A stretch of DNA of 5,427 bases from DASZZV01 sp035544835 (GCA_035544835.1 DASZZV010000297.1:1-5427); one strand, 5' to 3'. Positions 1 through 5,309 are shown, counted from the stretch's first letter. Made by a program: numbers and translations. Notes: a model not told the origin generated them from the sequence alone.

Positions 1-50
1 ATGACAAGCTCCCGAGTTCAGCTGACAACTGACAACCAACATCTGGCTTC

Positions 51-467
51 CTACGAGAGCTCGGACTCGGCGAAGAAGAAGCTGATCTCGGTGGCTGCGT
101 TCTCGGGTGAGTCGGAACCGTGAATGGCGTTGCGCTCGATCGACTCGCCGAAGTCTTTGCGGATTGTGCCGGCGTCGGCTTTGGCGGGATCGGTAGCGCC
201 CATGAGCTTGCGGAGCTGCGGGACGGCGTCTTCGCGCTCGAGCGCGGCAACGTAGACCGGGCCGGAGGTCATGTACTTCACGAGGTCGCCATAGAAGGGA
301 CGCTCTTTGTGTACGGCGTAAAACGCCTCAGCCTGCCTGGTCCCGAGGGCGACTTTCCTGATCCCGAGGATGCGGAAGCCCTCCACCTCGATACGGGAGA
401 TGATCTTGCCGAAATTACCCTTCTCGACGGAGTCGGGCTTGATGATGGTGAAGGTGCGATTGCTCAT
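51..467 (-). CDS. ndk: Nucleoside diphosphate kinase
   Basis: This cytosolic enzyme transfers the gamma phosphate of a nucleoside triphosphate to a nucleoside diphosphate through a phospho-histidine, balancing the NTP and dNTP pools. The 138-residue length is normal for a bacterial Ndk. The family signature NAIHGSDS lies at residues 113-120, with catalytic His116. The other expected nucleotide and phosphate contacts are present: Lys10 (in TIIKPDSV), Tyr50, Arg86, Thr92, Arg103 and Asn113. The gene looks intact and functional. The ATG start is supported by a ribosome binding site reading GAGGA on the minus strand (476-480), eight bases upstream, and by the conserved N-terminal beta strand. It is transcribed divergently from the DUF502 gene, with a good -10 hexamer about 60 bases upstream. 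The stop is TAG. I see no hairpin terminator in the 50 bases that remain downstream. Identity is essentially certain. Confidence 0.98.
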   Translation of the reverse strand: MSNRTFTIIKPDSVEKGNFGKIISRIEVEGFRILGIRKVALGTRQAEAFYAVHKERPFYGDLVKYMTSGPVYVAALEREDAVPQLRKLMGATDPAKADAGTIRKDFGESIERNAIHGSDSPENAATEISFFFAESELS

Positions 468-528
468 ATGCGAAGTCCTCTGGTATTGGGTTGTGTCCTC
501 GGCGGCGGTGGGGCCTTGGAGCCGGCGG

Positions 529-534
529 ATTATA
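529..534 (-). promoter_or_regulatory. Probable -10 box of the ndk promoter
   Basis: Read on the minus strand this is a perfect TATAAT. It would start transcription near 521-523 and give ndk a leader of about 55 bases. TG lies directly before the hexamer, one base short of a true extended -10. No good TTGACA-like -35 is found 16-19 bases upstream; that space is filled by heptamer repeats (533-581). The sequence match is direct, but the promoter assignment is inference. Confidence 0.45.
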
Positions 535-581
535 CAGAATGCAGAAGGCAGAACGTTGCTCGTTGCCCGTTGCCCGTTGCA
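533..581. repeat. Two short heptamer repeat runs upstream of ndk
   Basis: Three 7-bp units share the core CAGAA (TACAGAA, TGCAGAA, GGCAGAA, 533-553). They are followed without a gap by four units of the form CGTTGCN (554-581: CGTTGCT, CGTTGCC, CGTTGCC, CGTTGCA). The first unit overlaps the ndk -10 box, so the array fills the region where RNA polymerase would contact the -35. The unit sequence changes but the 7-bp period does not. Confidence 0.8.
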
Positions 582-612
582 TGATACGAGCTATTAGCTA
601 CTCGCCGTTGGC

Positions 613-717
613 CAAGAAGCCGGAGGCTGGAACCTGGAAGCTAGAAGCTAGAAGCTAGAAGCTAGAAGCTAGAAGCTAGAAGCTAGAAGCTAGAAGCTAG
701 AAGCTAGAAGCTAATCG
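613..717. repeat. Heptamer tandem array, CTAGAAG x10 with decayed flanks
   Basis: Ten exact head-to-tail copies of CTAGAAG run from 641 to 710. Degenerate units in the same register lie on the left (CAAGAAG, CCGGAGG, CTGGAAC, CTGGAAG; 613-640) and one on the right (CTAATCG; 711-717). The uniform centre and decayed edges are what repeated slippage or unit amplification leaves behind. At 43% GC the unit is more AT-rich than its surroundings, and each copy carries CTAG, a tetramer that is rare in many bacterial genomes. The array stops where the ribosome binding site of the DUF502 gene begins. It is non-coding: seven is not a multiple of three and no gene crosses it. Confidence 0.95.
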
Positions 718-720
718 GAG
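716..720 (+). promoter_or_regulatory. Ribosome binding site of the DUF502 gene
   Basis: CGGAG lies six bases before the ATG at 727 and fixes that start. It overlaps the last degenerate heptamer, so the tandem array would form most of the messenger leader if the promoter is upstream of it. A weak candidate promoter, TTGCCC (570-575) and TATTAG (592-597) with 16-base spacing, exists but scores only four of six at each box. Confidence 0.6.
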
Positions 721-726
721 CATCTG

Positions 727-1269
727 ATGAATTTCCTCATCAAGAATTTCCTGCGCGGGCTGGTGATCGTCGTGCCGATCGCCGTGACCGTGTATGTCTT
801 TTACGCGATCTTCACGAAGATCGATCAACTGCTCGGCCTTCCGGTGCGCGGGGTCGGATTCCTGGTGACGATCCTCCTGGTGATCCTGATCGGCGTGTTG
901 ACGGGGAACATCTTCGTCAAGCGCGTCTTTCATCTGATGGAGAAGGTGTTCACGAAAGCGCCTTTCGTGAAGACGGTGTACTCAGCCATCAAAGACCTCA
1001 TCGAGGCGCTGGTCGGAGACAAGAAGAGCTTCAATAGGCCGGTGATGGTGCTGCTGTATCCCGCGGCCGACGCCAGAGTGCTGGGATTCATCACCCGCGA
1101 GGATCTGTCGGCCCTGGGACTGCTGGACCACGTCGCGGTTTACTTTCCGCAGTCCTATGCCTTCGCCGGGCGGCTGCTTCTGGTGGCGCGCGATCGGGTG
1201 ATTCCTGTCGGCACGGACGCCTCGAGGACGCTGGCGTTTATTGTCTCGGGCGGGGTTTCGGGATTGTGA
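727..1269 (+). CDS. DUF502 family membrane protein
   Basis: This 180-residue protein has two predicted membrane helices near the N terminus, at about residues 10-31 and 43-62, separated by a short loop with GLPVRG. A soluble C-terminal part follows. The pattern fits the DUF502 family: the Gly-Asn after helix 2 (60-61), the APFVKTVYSAIKDLIE segment (78-93), RPVMVLLYP (104-112), LGFITRED (119-126) and a terminal FIVSGG (171-176). Length is slightly short but within the usual range. The biochemical function of the family is unknown to me; it is an inner-membrane protein. The ATG is supported by CGGAG six bases upstream. It is probably a single-gene transcript, since a long inverted repeat begins 11 bases after the stop and separates it from the next gene. 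Family assignment is from recognised sequence pattern, not a search. Confidence 0.85.
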   Translation: MNFLIKNFLRGLVIVVPIAVTVYVFYAIFTKIDQLLGLPVRGVGFLVTILLVILIGVLTGNIFVKRVFHLMEKVFTKAPFVKTVYSAIKDLIEALVGDKKSFNRPVMVLLYPAADARVLGFITREDLSALGLLDHVAVYFPQSYAFAGRLLLVARDRVIPVGTDASRTLAFIVSGGVSGL

Positions 1270-1279
1270 GATCAGCATC

Positions 1280-1401
1280 TTGTGTGGCACAGGCACTCTT
1301 GCCTGTGTGTCGGCCGTCGAGGCCGACTTCTCTGTGAATCATTACAGAAACGCCACGGCTCGACGCCGCGGCACACAGGCAAGAGTGCCTGTGCCACACA
1401 A
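1280..1401. repeat. 122-bp palindromic element with 29-bp perfect inverted arms
   Basis: Bases 1281-1309 and 1372-1400 are perfect reverse complements, extended by one outer T-A pair (1280/1401). Further inward, 1311-1321 pairs with 1359-1368 with a single bulged C at 1315, and 1331-1335 (TCTGT) pairs with 1344-1348 (ACAGA) at the apex. Each arm is itself a hairpin: CACAGGCA (1288-1295), loop CTCT, TGCCTGTG (1300-1307), and its mirror in the right arm. The element can therefore form one long stem or a cruciform of two hairpins. This is the form of REP/BIME or MITE-type extragenic repeats. There is no transposase, no evident target duplication, and no T-tract that would make it a standard terminator. 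Confidence 0.9.
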
Positions 1402-1521
1402 AAAGAGACGCTGTCAGGTAGCCGTGCGGCTTCCATTGGTGACGCTCTGGCAACTACTATCTACCTTCGCCGGCAGCCGCGTCGTCATCAAACGAAGAGC
1501 CGCTTCCGGGAATGACTGGTC

Positions 1522-1526
1522 AGGAG
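1522..1526 (+). promoter_or_regulatory. Ribosome binding site deciding the lipoprotein start
   Basis: AGGAG lies five bases before the ATG at 1532. The reading frame stays open back to 1241, but this site and the signal peptide that begins at 1532 argue that the upstream 97 codons, which run through the inverted-repeat element, are not translated. Confidence 0.7.
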
Positions 1527-1531
1527 CGTAC

Positions 1532-4081
1532 ATGTTCACCAAAGGTGGTCCGTCGGTACTTCTCATCGTTCTACTGATCGCAGGCTGCGCCACCACGACG
1601 CCAGTACCACAAACGGCGCCCGCTGCCGCGGCGGGACCGTACGGGATGACGCTGGAGGAAGAAGCGCGCATCCTTCAGCTCGAAGACCGGCGCGAGCTCG
1701 ACCCGGCATTGACCGAACAGTGGGCGCACCATCCCAACAGCCTTCATCGCGCGCGGATCGCGCTGGCGCTGGCGCGTATCGGCAACGCCACCTTCCTCGA
1801 TGCCAACGGAAACGGCGTGAAGGACGAGGGAGAAAAAATGGGAGGCGTCGATACCCTGGCGACGATGGCCAGCGACCCCGACGCCAATGTTCGTCGCAGC
1901 GTCGCCTTCGCGCTCGGGGAGATCGGCGACGCGGCCGGAGCACCGACCCTTCTCCTGCTAGCCGGCGATCGTGAGAATGCCGATGTCGCGGCTGAAGCAG
2001 TGGAGGGTCTGTCGAAGGTAGCGAAGCAAATCACGCTCACTTCCTACAGCCCATTCACCGGAGCAGACATCCGTGAAGGGGTGCGGGCGCGGGCAGTCCG
2101 TACCCTGTTCCGGTTCGACAGCGACGATGCCTCCTCGATCGCGGCGGCGCTGCTGGAAAGTCCCTCACCGCTCGTGCGCCGCGAGGCCGCATACACGCTG
2201 GCGCGGCGCAAGTTCGCACCGGCGCGACCGCGGCTGGAGCTACTGCTGAGCGACGGGGACACGCTTACACGAGGCTACGCCGCGCAAGCCATCGGTAGCA
2301 TCGGCGAAGCGTCCTCGATCGACGCCATGATCCCCTCGGTCAACGATTCGCATCCATGGGTTCGCACCAACGCGCTGCGAGGACTGGCCCGTATCGCTGA
2401 GAAGAACGAATCGAAGCCTGGACTCTTCTCCGCAGATCAGGCCATCAAGCTCGTGGCCGTCAGCGACGATCCCGATCCCGGCACGCGAGTCACGGCCATC
2501 GATGCTCTGGCATACGCGGCCCGCACCAGCGCCCAGGCAAAGAAGAGACTCCTCGACATCGCCGTCAGCGGCGACCGATGGCAGCGTGAGGTGGCAGCCG
2601 GCGCGATTACGAGGGTATTCGGCGATGACCCCGACAACCCGCTGCAGTCTCTGCTGTCCACCGATAATCCATGGATCTTCGTTCGCGCCGCGGAGGGAAC
2701 CGCGAAGCTGAAGAGTGGCGCCGGACTGCGTGGGAAGCTGGCCGGCAACAGCGATCGGATGGTGCGCACCGCGGCCATCGGTGCGATCCCCGACGATTCC
2801 GTCGATCAGGAGATCGAGCTGATCAACTCGGCACTCAAGGACGAGGACCCGGTAGCCCGAGGCACGGCCATCGACCGATATGCTGCATCGAAGAAAATCC
2901 CCACGGCGGACAAGGTCCGGACGCTGCTCGATGCCGAAGCTCGAGGCAGCCGCGATCCGGGCATGAATGACGCGCGGCTGTCGGCCATTCAGGCGCTGGC
3001 CGACATCGATTTTCCTGAGCGGGAGTCGTTCCTCCGAGAGCGCGTCAGCGATCGCGACCCGGTGGTACGACGGATGGCGGCAACACTCATCGAGGAAAAG
3101 CTCAAGAAGCCGCGGCCGCAGTTCACGCCGCTTCCCATCGAGCGGCCGCTCACTGATTACGTCGAGATCGTACGCTGGTCGCGCGACCGTCACACGGCCA
3201 CGATCGATCTGGCCCGCGGCCAGATTCAACTGGTGCTCCTGTCGCAGGACGCTCCGATGACGACATGGAACTTTGCCCAACTGGCCGGAAAGCATTACTT
3301 CGACAAGACCAGCTTCATGCGTGTGGTACCGAACTTCGTCATCCAGGGAGGGGATCCGCGGAACGATATGAACGGCGGGCCCGGCTACGCAATCCGCGAC
3401 GAGATCAATCTGCAGAAGTACACCCGAGGCGCGGTAGGAATGGCTTTATCTGGCGCCGACACGGGTGGGTCGCAATTTTTCATCACCCATTCGCCGCAAC
3501 CCCATCTTGACGGCGGCTACACGATCTTCGCGCGCGTCATCGACGGCATGGGAGGAGTAGTCGACCAGACCGAGCGAGGTGATGAGGTAAAGCGGATCAC
3601 CATCGACACCAACAAACCGGCGTCGGTTGATTTCTCGTCCGTCGAGAAGACGCCGCTGCCGACCGAGGTCGGCCCGACATCGCCGGCCCGCCTGCTCAAG
3701 GTCGTGCCCGAGTACTCGGAGCGAATGGCATCGTACACACCCGATGCCGACGCGGTCAGTCTGCTGGCAGCGGCGGTGCAACCGCAGGATCATCTCGACG
3801 TCTTTCTCGGCACATGGTGGCCGGACAGTCAGCGCGAGATTCCGAAGCTACTGAAGATCATCGGTACCTTGAAATCGAAATACGGAATCGAGCTACCGGC
3901 AACCTATGTGGCAGTGAATCGAGACAAGAAGGAGCCAGCCAGCCTGCTTGCCGGACGCGAGTTAGAGAAAGTCGCCACGATCATTTACATTCGAGACGGC
4001 AGGGAGCTGGGTCGCATGGTAGAGAAGCCGGCCGGGCTGCTCGAGGACGACATGCTGCAGATCGTGGCGGGAAAACGATGA
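1532..4081 (+). CDS. HEAT-repeat lipoprotein with cyclophilin and degenerate thioredoxin-like domains
   Basis: This 849-residue protein is probably exported and lipid-anchored: a hydrophobic signal ends in the lipobox IAGC, with Cys19 as the modified residue. A low-complexity Ala/Pro linker leads to helical HEAT-like repeats (about 70-165 and 203-524, with recurring DPxVRxxAxxAL-type segments). An EF-hand-like loop, DANGNGVKDEGE (90-101), sits in the first repeat. A cyclophilin-type peptidyl-prolyl isomerase domain spans about 553-693. It keeps Arg597, Phe602, Gln605 and Phe650 in the motifs FMRVVPNFVIQGGD and GGSQFFIT, with His658 and Tyr663 where human cyclophilin A has Trp121 and His126, as is common in bacteria. 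The last part (about 750-849) looks thioredoxin-like, but the expected Cys of the active-site segment is Trp763 (GTWWPDS) and the cis-Pro position is Ala815. The likely role is a periplasm-facing folding or scaffold protein; substrates are unknown. It is the first gene of an apparent operon and overlaps the next gene by four bases. The cyclophilin and lipoprotein calls are strong; the C-terminal fold is inference. Confidence 0.9.
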   Translation: MFTKGGPSVLLIVLLIAGCATTTPVPQTAPAAAAGPYGMTLEEEARILQLEDRRELDPALTEQWAHHPNSLHRARIALALARIGNATFLDANGNGVKDEGEKMGGVDTLATMASDPDANVRRSVAFALGEIGDAAGAPTLLLLAGDRENADVAAEAVEGLSKVAKQITLTSYSPFTGADIREGVRARAVRTLFRFDSDDASSIAAALLESPSPLVRREAAYTLARRKFAPARPRLELLLSDGDTLTRGYAAQAIGSIGEASSIDAMIPSVNDSHPWVRTNALRGLARIAEKNESKPGLFSADQAIKLVAVSDDPDPGTRVTAIDALAYAARTSAQAKKRLLDIAVSGDRWQREVAAGAITRVFGDDPDNPLQSLLSTDNPWIFVRAAEGTAKLKSGAGLRGKLAGNSDRMVRTAAIGAIPDDSVDQEIELINSALKDEDPVARGTAIDRYAASKKIPTADKVRTLLDAEARGSRDPGMNDARLSAIQALADIDFPERESFLRERVSDRDPVVRRMAATLIEEKLKKPRPQFTPLPIERPLTDYVEIVRWSRDRHTATIDLARGQIQLVLLSQDAPMTTWNFAQLAGKHYFDKTSFMRVVPNFVIQGGDPRNDMNGGPGYAIRDEINLQKYTRGAVGMALSGADTGGSQFFITHSPQPHLDGGYTIFARVIDGMGGVVDQTERGDEVKRITIDTNKPASVDFSSVEKTPLPTEVGPTSPARLLKVVPEYSERMASYTPDADAVSLLAAAVQPQDHLDVFLGTWWPDSQREIPKLLKIIGTLKSKYGIELPATYVAVNRDKKEPASLLAGRELEKVATIIYIRDGRELGRMVEKPAGLLEDDMLQIVAGKR
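1799..1834 (+). other. EF-hand-like calcium-binding loop in the HEAT lipoprotein
   Basis: Residues 90-101, DANGNGVKDEGE, match the 12-residue EF-hand loop pattern: Asp at 1, Asn at 3 and 5, Gly at 6, Asp at 9, Glu at 12. The same form appears in extracellular bacterial Ca-binding repeats. It sits as an insertion between two helices of the first HEAT-like unit. Calcium binding is inferred from pattern only. Confidence 0.55.
3188..3610 (+). other. Cyclophilin-type PPIase domain (residues 553-693)
   Basis: The domain begins with TATIDLARGQIQLVL, continues with the catalytic segment FMRVVPNFVIQGGD (595-608; Arg597, Phe602, Gln605) and GGSQFFIT (645-652), and closes with HLDGGYTIFARVIDGM (658-673). 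These are the core motifs of bacterial cyclophilins that catalyse cis-trans isomerisation of X-Pro bonds. The catalytic Arg is present, so activity is plausible. Confidence 0.92.
3779..4078 (+). other. Thioredoxin-like C-terminal domain lacking redox residues
   Basis: Residues about 750-849 read like a thioredoxin-fold module: a beta strand HLDVFLG, the active-site turn GTWWPDSQREIPKLLK, a central strand TYVAVNRD, a strand ATIIYIRDG and a final helix. Related domains I recall carry Cys-x-x-Ser or Cys-x-x-Cys here. In this protein the Cys position is Trp763 (codon TGG, 3818-3820) and the residue expected to be cis-Pro is Ala815 (GCC, 3974-3976). A redox function is unlikely; a structural or binding role is inferred. 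The fold call needs a profile or structure comparison. Confidence 0.55.
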
Positions 4082-4245
4082 GCTACTTCATCGGTCGTTT
4101 TCTGCAACTCGCCGGCATGGTCATTCTGCCCATCGGTTTCTACATCGGCTTTGCGCAGGACGATGTGCGCACCGAGGTGAAACTGCTGGTGATCGGCGGG
4201 CTGCTCTTCGTGGTGGGATGGCTGCTGGCGCGGAAGATCGACTGA
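4078..4245 (+). CDS. Small two-helix membrane protein (55 aa)
   Basis: The start ATG overlaps the stop of the lipoprotein gene in ATGA, which suggests translational coupling; a weak GGGA (4069-4072) precedes it. The 55-residue product has two hydrophobic stretches, about residues 11-25 (AGMVILPIGFYIGFA) and 35-50 (KLLVIGGLLFVVGWLL), linked by a polar loop AQDDVRTE and ending in ARKID. This predicts a helical hairpin in the inner membrane with the basic C-terminal tail likely in the cytoplasm. I do not recognise a named family. Its place between an envelope lipoprotein and a dehydrogenase, only four bases before the latter, supports it as a real gene and not a chance frame. Function is unknown. 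Confidence 0.75.
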   Translation: MSYFIGRFLQLAGMVILPIGFYIGFAQDDVRTEVKLLVIGGLLFVVGWLLARKID

Positions 4246-4249
4246 GGTC

Positions 4250-5212
4250 ATGAGAGTCGTCATCACCTCCCGGATGCCGGCCGTCGCGGAAGAGTTGCTG
4301 CGGGCCGCCCGCCTCGAAGTGGCAATCGACGAGGTGGGACATGACGCAAGCGAGGAGCGACTAGAGGAGCGACTAATCGCGGCGATGGCAGGCGCCGACG
4401 CGGCCATCACGGTGTTGACAAATCCCATCACGGCCACGGTCCTGGCCGCCTGCAACCAGCTACAAGTCGTCGCGAACTGCGCGGTCGGAACCAACAATAT
4501 AGACCTCGCCGCCGCCAGAGCCGGGAACATCGTCGTAACCAACACGCCGGGAGTGCTCACCGAGGCCACGGCCGAGCTCACCATGGCTCTTCTACTGGCC
4601 GTGACCCGTCGAGTGCTCGAAGGAGATTCCATGGTGCGGGGCGGAGGATTTGAAGGATGGCATCCACTCATGCTGCTCGGATCTTCACTCTCCGGAAAGC
4701 GACTCGGCATCATCGGGATGGGCCGAATCGGGCGGGCCGTGGCGATAAGGGCGCGAGCTTTCGGGATGGAGATCGTCTACTTCTCGCGAAGCCGAGCCGA
4801 TGAGGCAGAGTCCTCGGGGGCGCGCAGGATAGGCTTCGACGATCTCCTCGAGACAAGCGACGTGATTTCCATCCACGCCCCTCTCACTCCCGACACGCAC
4901 CACCTCGTGGCCGCCGCCGCTTTGGCGAAAATGAAACGGGGCTGCTTTCTGATCAACACGGCTCGAGGTCCAATCGTGGACGAGAGGGCGCTTGTCGATG
5001 CGCTGGAGAACAACCTCCTCGGTGGGGCTGGACTCGACGTGTACGAGGATGAGCCGAGGGTAGAGCCGCGTCTGATCACGATGAAGAATGTAGTTCTGCT
5101 GCCGCATCTCGGCTCGGCGACCGTCGAGACCCGCAACGAGATGGCCAGCATGGCGGCGCGCAATGTGATCGCTGTTCTGTCGGGGAGACAGGCGTTGAAC
5201 CAGGTAGGGTAG
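4250..5212 (+). CDS. D-2-hydroxyacid dehydrogenase (glyoxylate/hydroxypyruvate reductase type)
   Basis: This 320-residue cytosolic enzyme belongs to the NAD(P)-dependent D-isomer 2-hydroxyacid dehydrogenases, which interconvert 2-oxoacids and D-2-hydroxyacids. The N-terminal and C-terminal ends form the substrate domain. The Rossmann domain carries GMGRIG (156-161, preceded by GKRLGII). The catalytic triad is present: Arg239 in NTARGPIVDE, Glu268 in LDVYEDEP and His286 in LLPHLGSAT. The segment GWHPLMLLGSSLSGK (136-150) resembles glyoxylate/hydroxypyruvate reductases and D-glycerate dehydrogenases more than phosphoglycerate dehydrogenase, and there is no C-terminal ACT domain. SRSR at 179-182 after the second strand leaves NADH or NADPH use open. 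It starts four bases after the small membrane protein gene. GAGG lies only two bases before the ATG, so translation may rely on coupling. Exact substrate is uncertain. Confidence 0.92.
   Translation: MRVVITSRMPAVAEELLRAARLEVAIDEVGHDASEERLEERLIAAMAGADAAITVLTNPITATVLAACNQLQVVANCAVGTNNIDLAAARAGNIVVTNTPGVLTEATAELTMALLLAVTRRVLEGDSMVRGGGFEGWHPLMLLGSSLSGKRLGIIGMGRIGRAVAIRARAFGMEIVYFSRSRADEAESSGARRIGFDDLLETSDVISIHAPLTPDTHHLVAAAALAKMKRGCFLINTARGPIVDERALVDALENNLLGGAGLDVYEDEPRVEPRLITMKNVVLLPHLGSATVETRNEMASMAARNVIAVLSGRQALNQVG
4352..4375 (+). repeat. In-frame 12-bp tandem duplication
   Basis: The 12-mer GAGGAGCGACTA occurs twice in a row and encodes EERL-EERL at residues 35-42 of the dehydrogenase. Both copies are identical at the base level, including the uncommon Leu codon CTA, which suggests a recent duplication. 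It adds one helical turn in the N-terminal substrate domain, away from the catalytic residues, and keeps the frame. Confidence 0.85.
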
Positions 5213-5255
5213 CGCTTCTGCCCCGTTAAGCAGCGCGCGAATCCTGGCGACCAAC

Positions 5256-5285
5256 CCCTCTCCCGAGGGCTCCCGAGGGAGAGGG
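5256..5285. repeat. Perfect 9-bp inverted repeat after the operon
   Basis: CCCTCTCCC (5256-5264) pairs exactly with GGGAGAGGG (5277-5285) around a 12-base loop, starting 44 bases after the dehydrogenase stop. The loop region holds a direct repeat, TCCCGAGGG at 5261-5269 and 5271-5279, so alternative stems are possible. No T-run follows, so it is not a standard intrinsic terminator, though it may stabilise or end the operon message. The sequence is typical of dispersed GC-rich extragenic palindromes. Confidence 0.75.
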
Positions 5286-5309
5286 TCTGGAGTTTGGCCA
5301 TTCGTGTGC

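Noticed and set aside
120..584. A 154-codon plus-strand frame opposite ndk
   Set aside because: It is a mirror of a certain ndk gene, has no domain, and crosses the ndk promoter and heptamer repeats.
613..717. The heptamer array as a CRISPR or iteron origin
   Set aside because: There are no spacers between units, the unit is far too short for CRISPR, and no replication initiator gene or DnaA-box cluster is nearby.
1280..1401. Insertion sequence with terminal inverted repeats
   Set aside because: The 122-bp element has no room for a transposase and shows no target-site duplication at its borders, so it was listed as a palindromic repeat instead.
1436..1460. Promoter for the lipoprotein operon (TTGGTG and TACTAT)
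   Set aside because: The spacing between the boxes is 13 bases, too short for a sigma-70 promoter, and no better pair was seen between 1402 and 1531.
1241..1531. The 97-codon upstream extension of the lipoprotein reading frame
   Set aside because: It runs through the palindromic element, has no ribosome binding site, and would bury an obvious lipoprotein signal peptide that begins at 1532 with AGGAG five bases before it.
2240..3295. A 351-codon open frame on the minus strand, inside the lipoprotein gene
   Set aside because: It is antisense to a well-supported HEAT and cyclophilin coding region, its product is Arg-rich with no recognisable domain, and such long antisense frames are common in GC-rich genes.
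3985..4713. A 242-codon minus-strand frame across the operon junctions
   Set aside because: Ser/Arg/Thr-rich product without motifs, antisense to three supported genes.
5256..5285. Intrinsic terminator for the operon
   Set aside because: The stem is strong, but no T-run follows; the next bases are TCTGGAGTTTGG. A role in ending transcription cannot be excluded but the classical form is absent.
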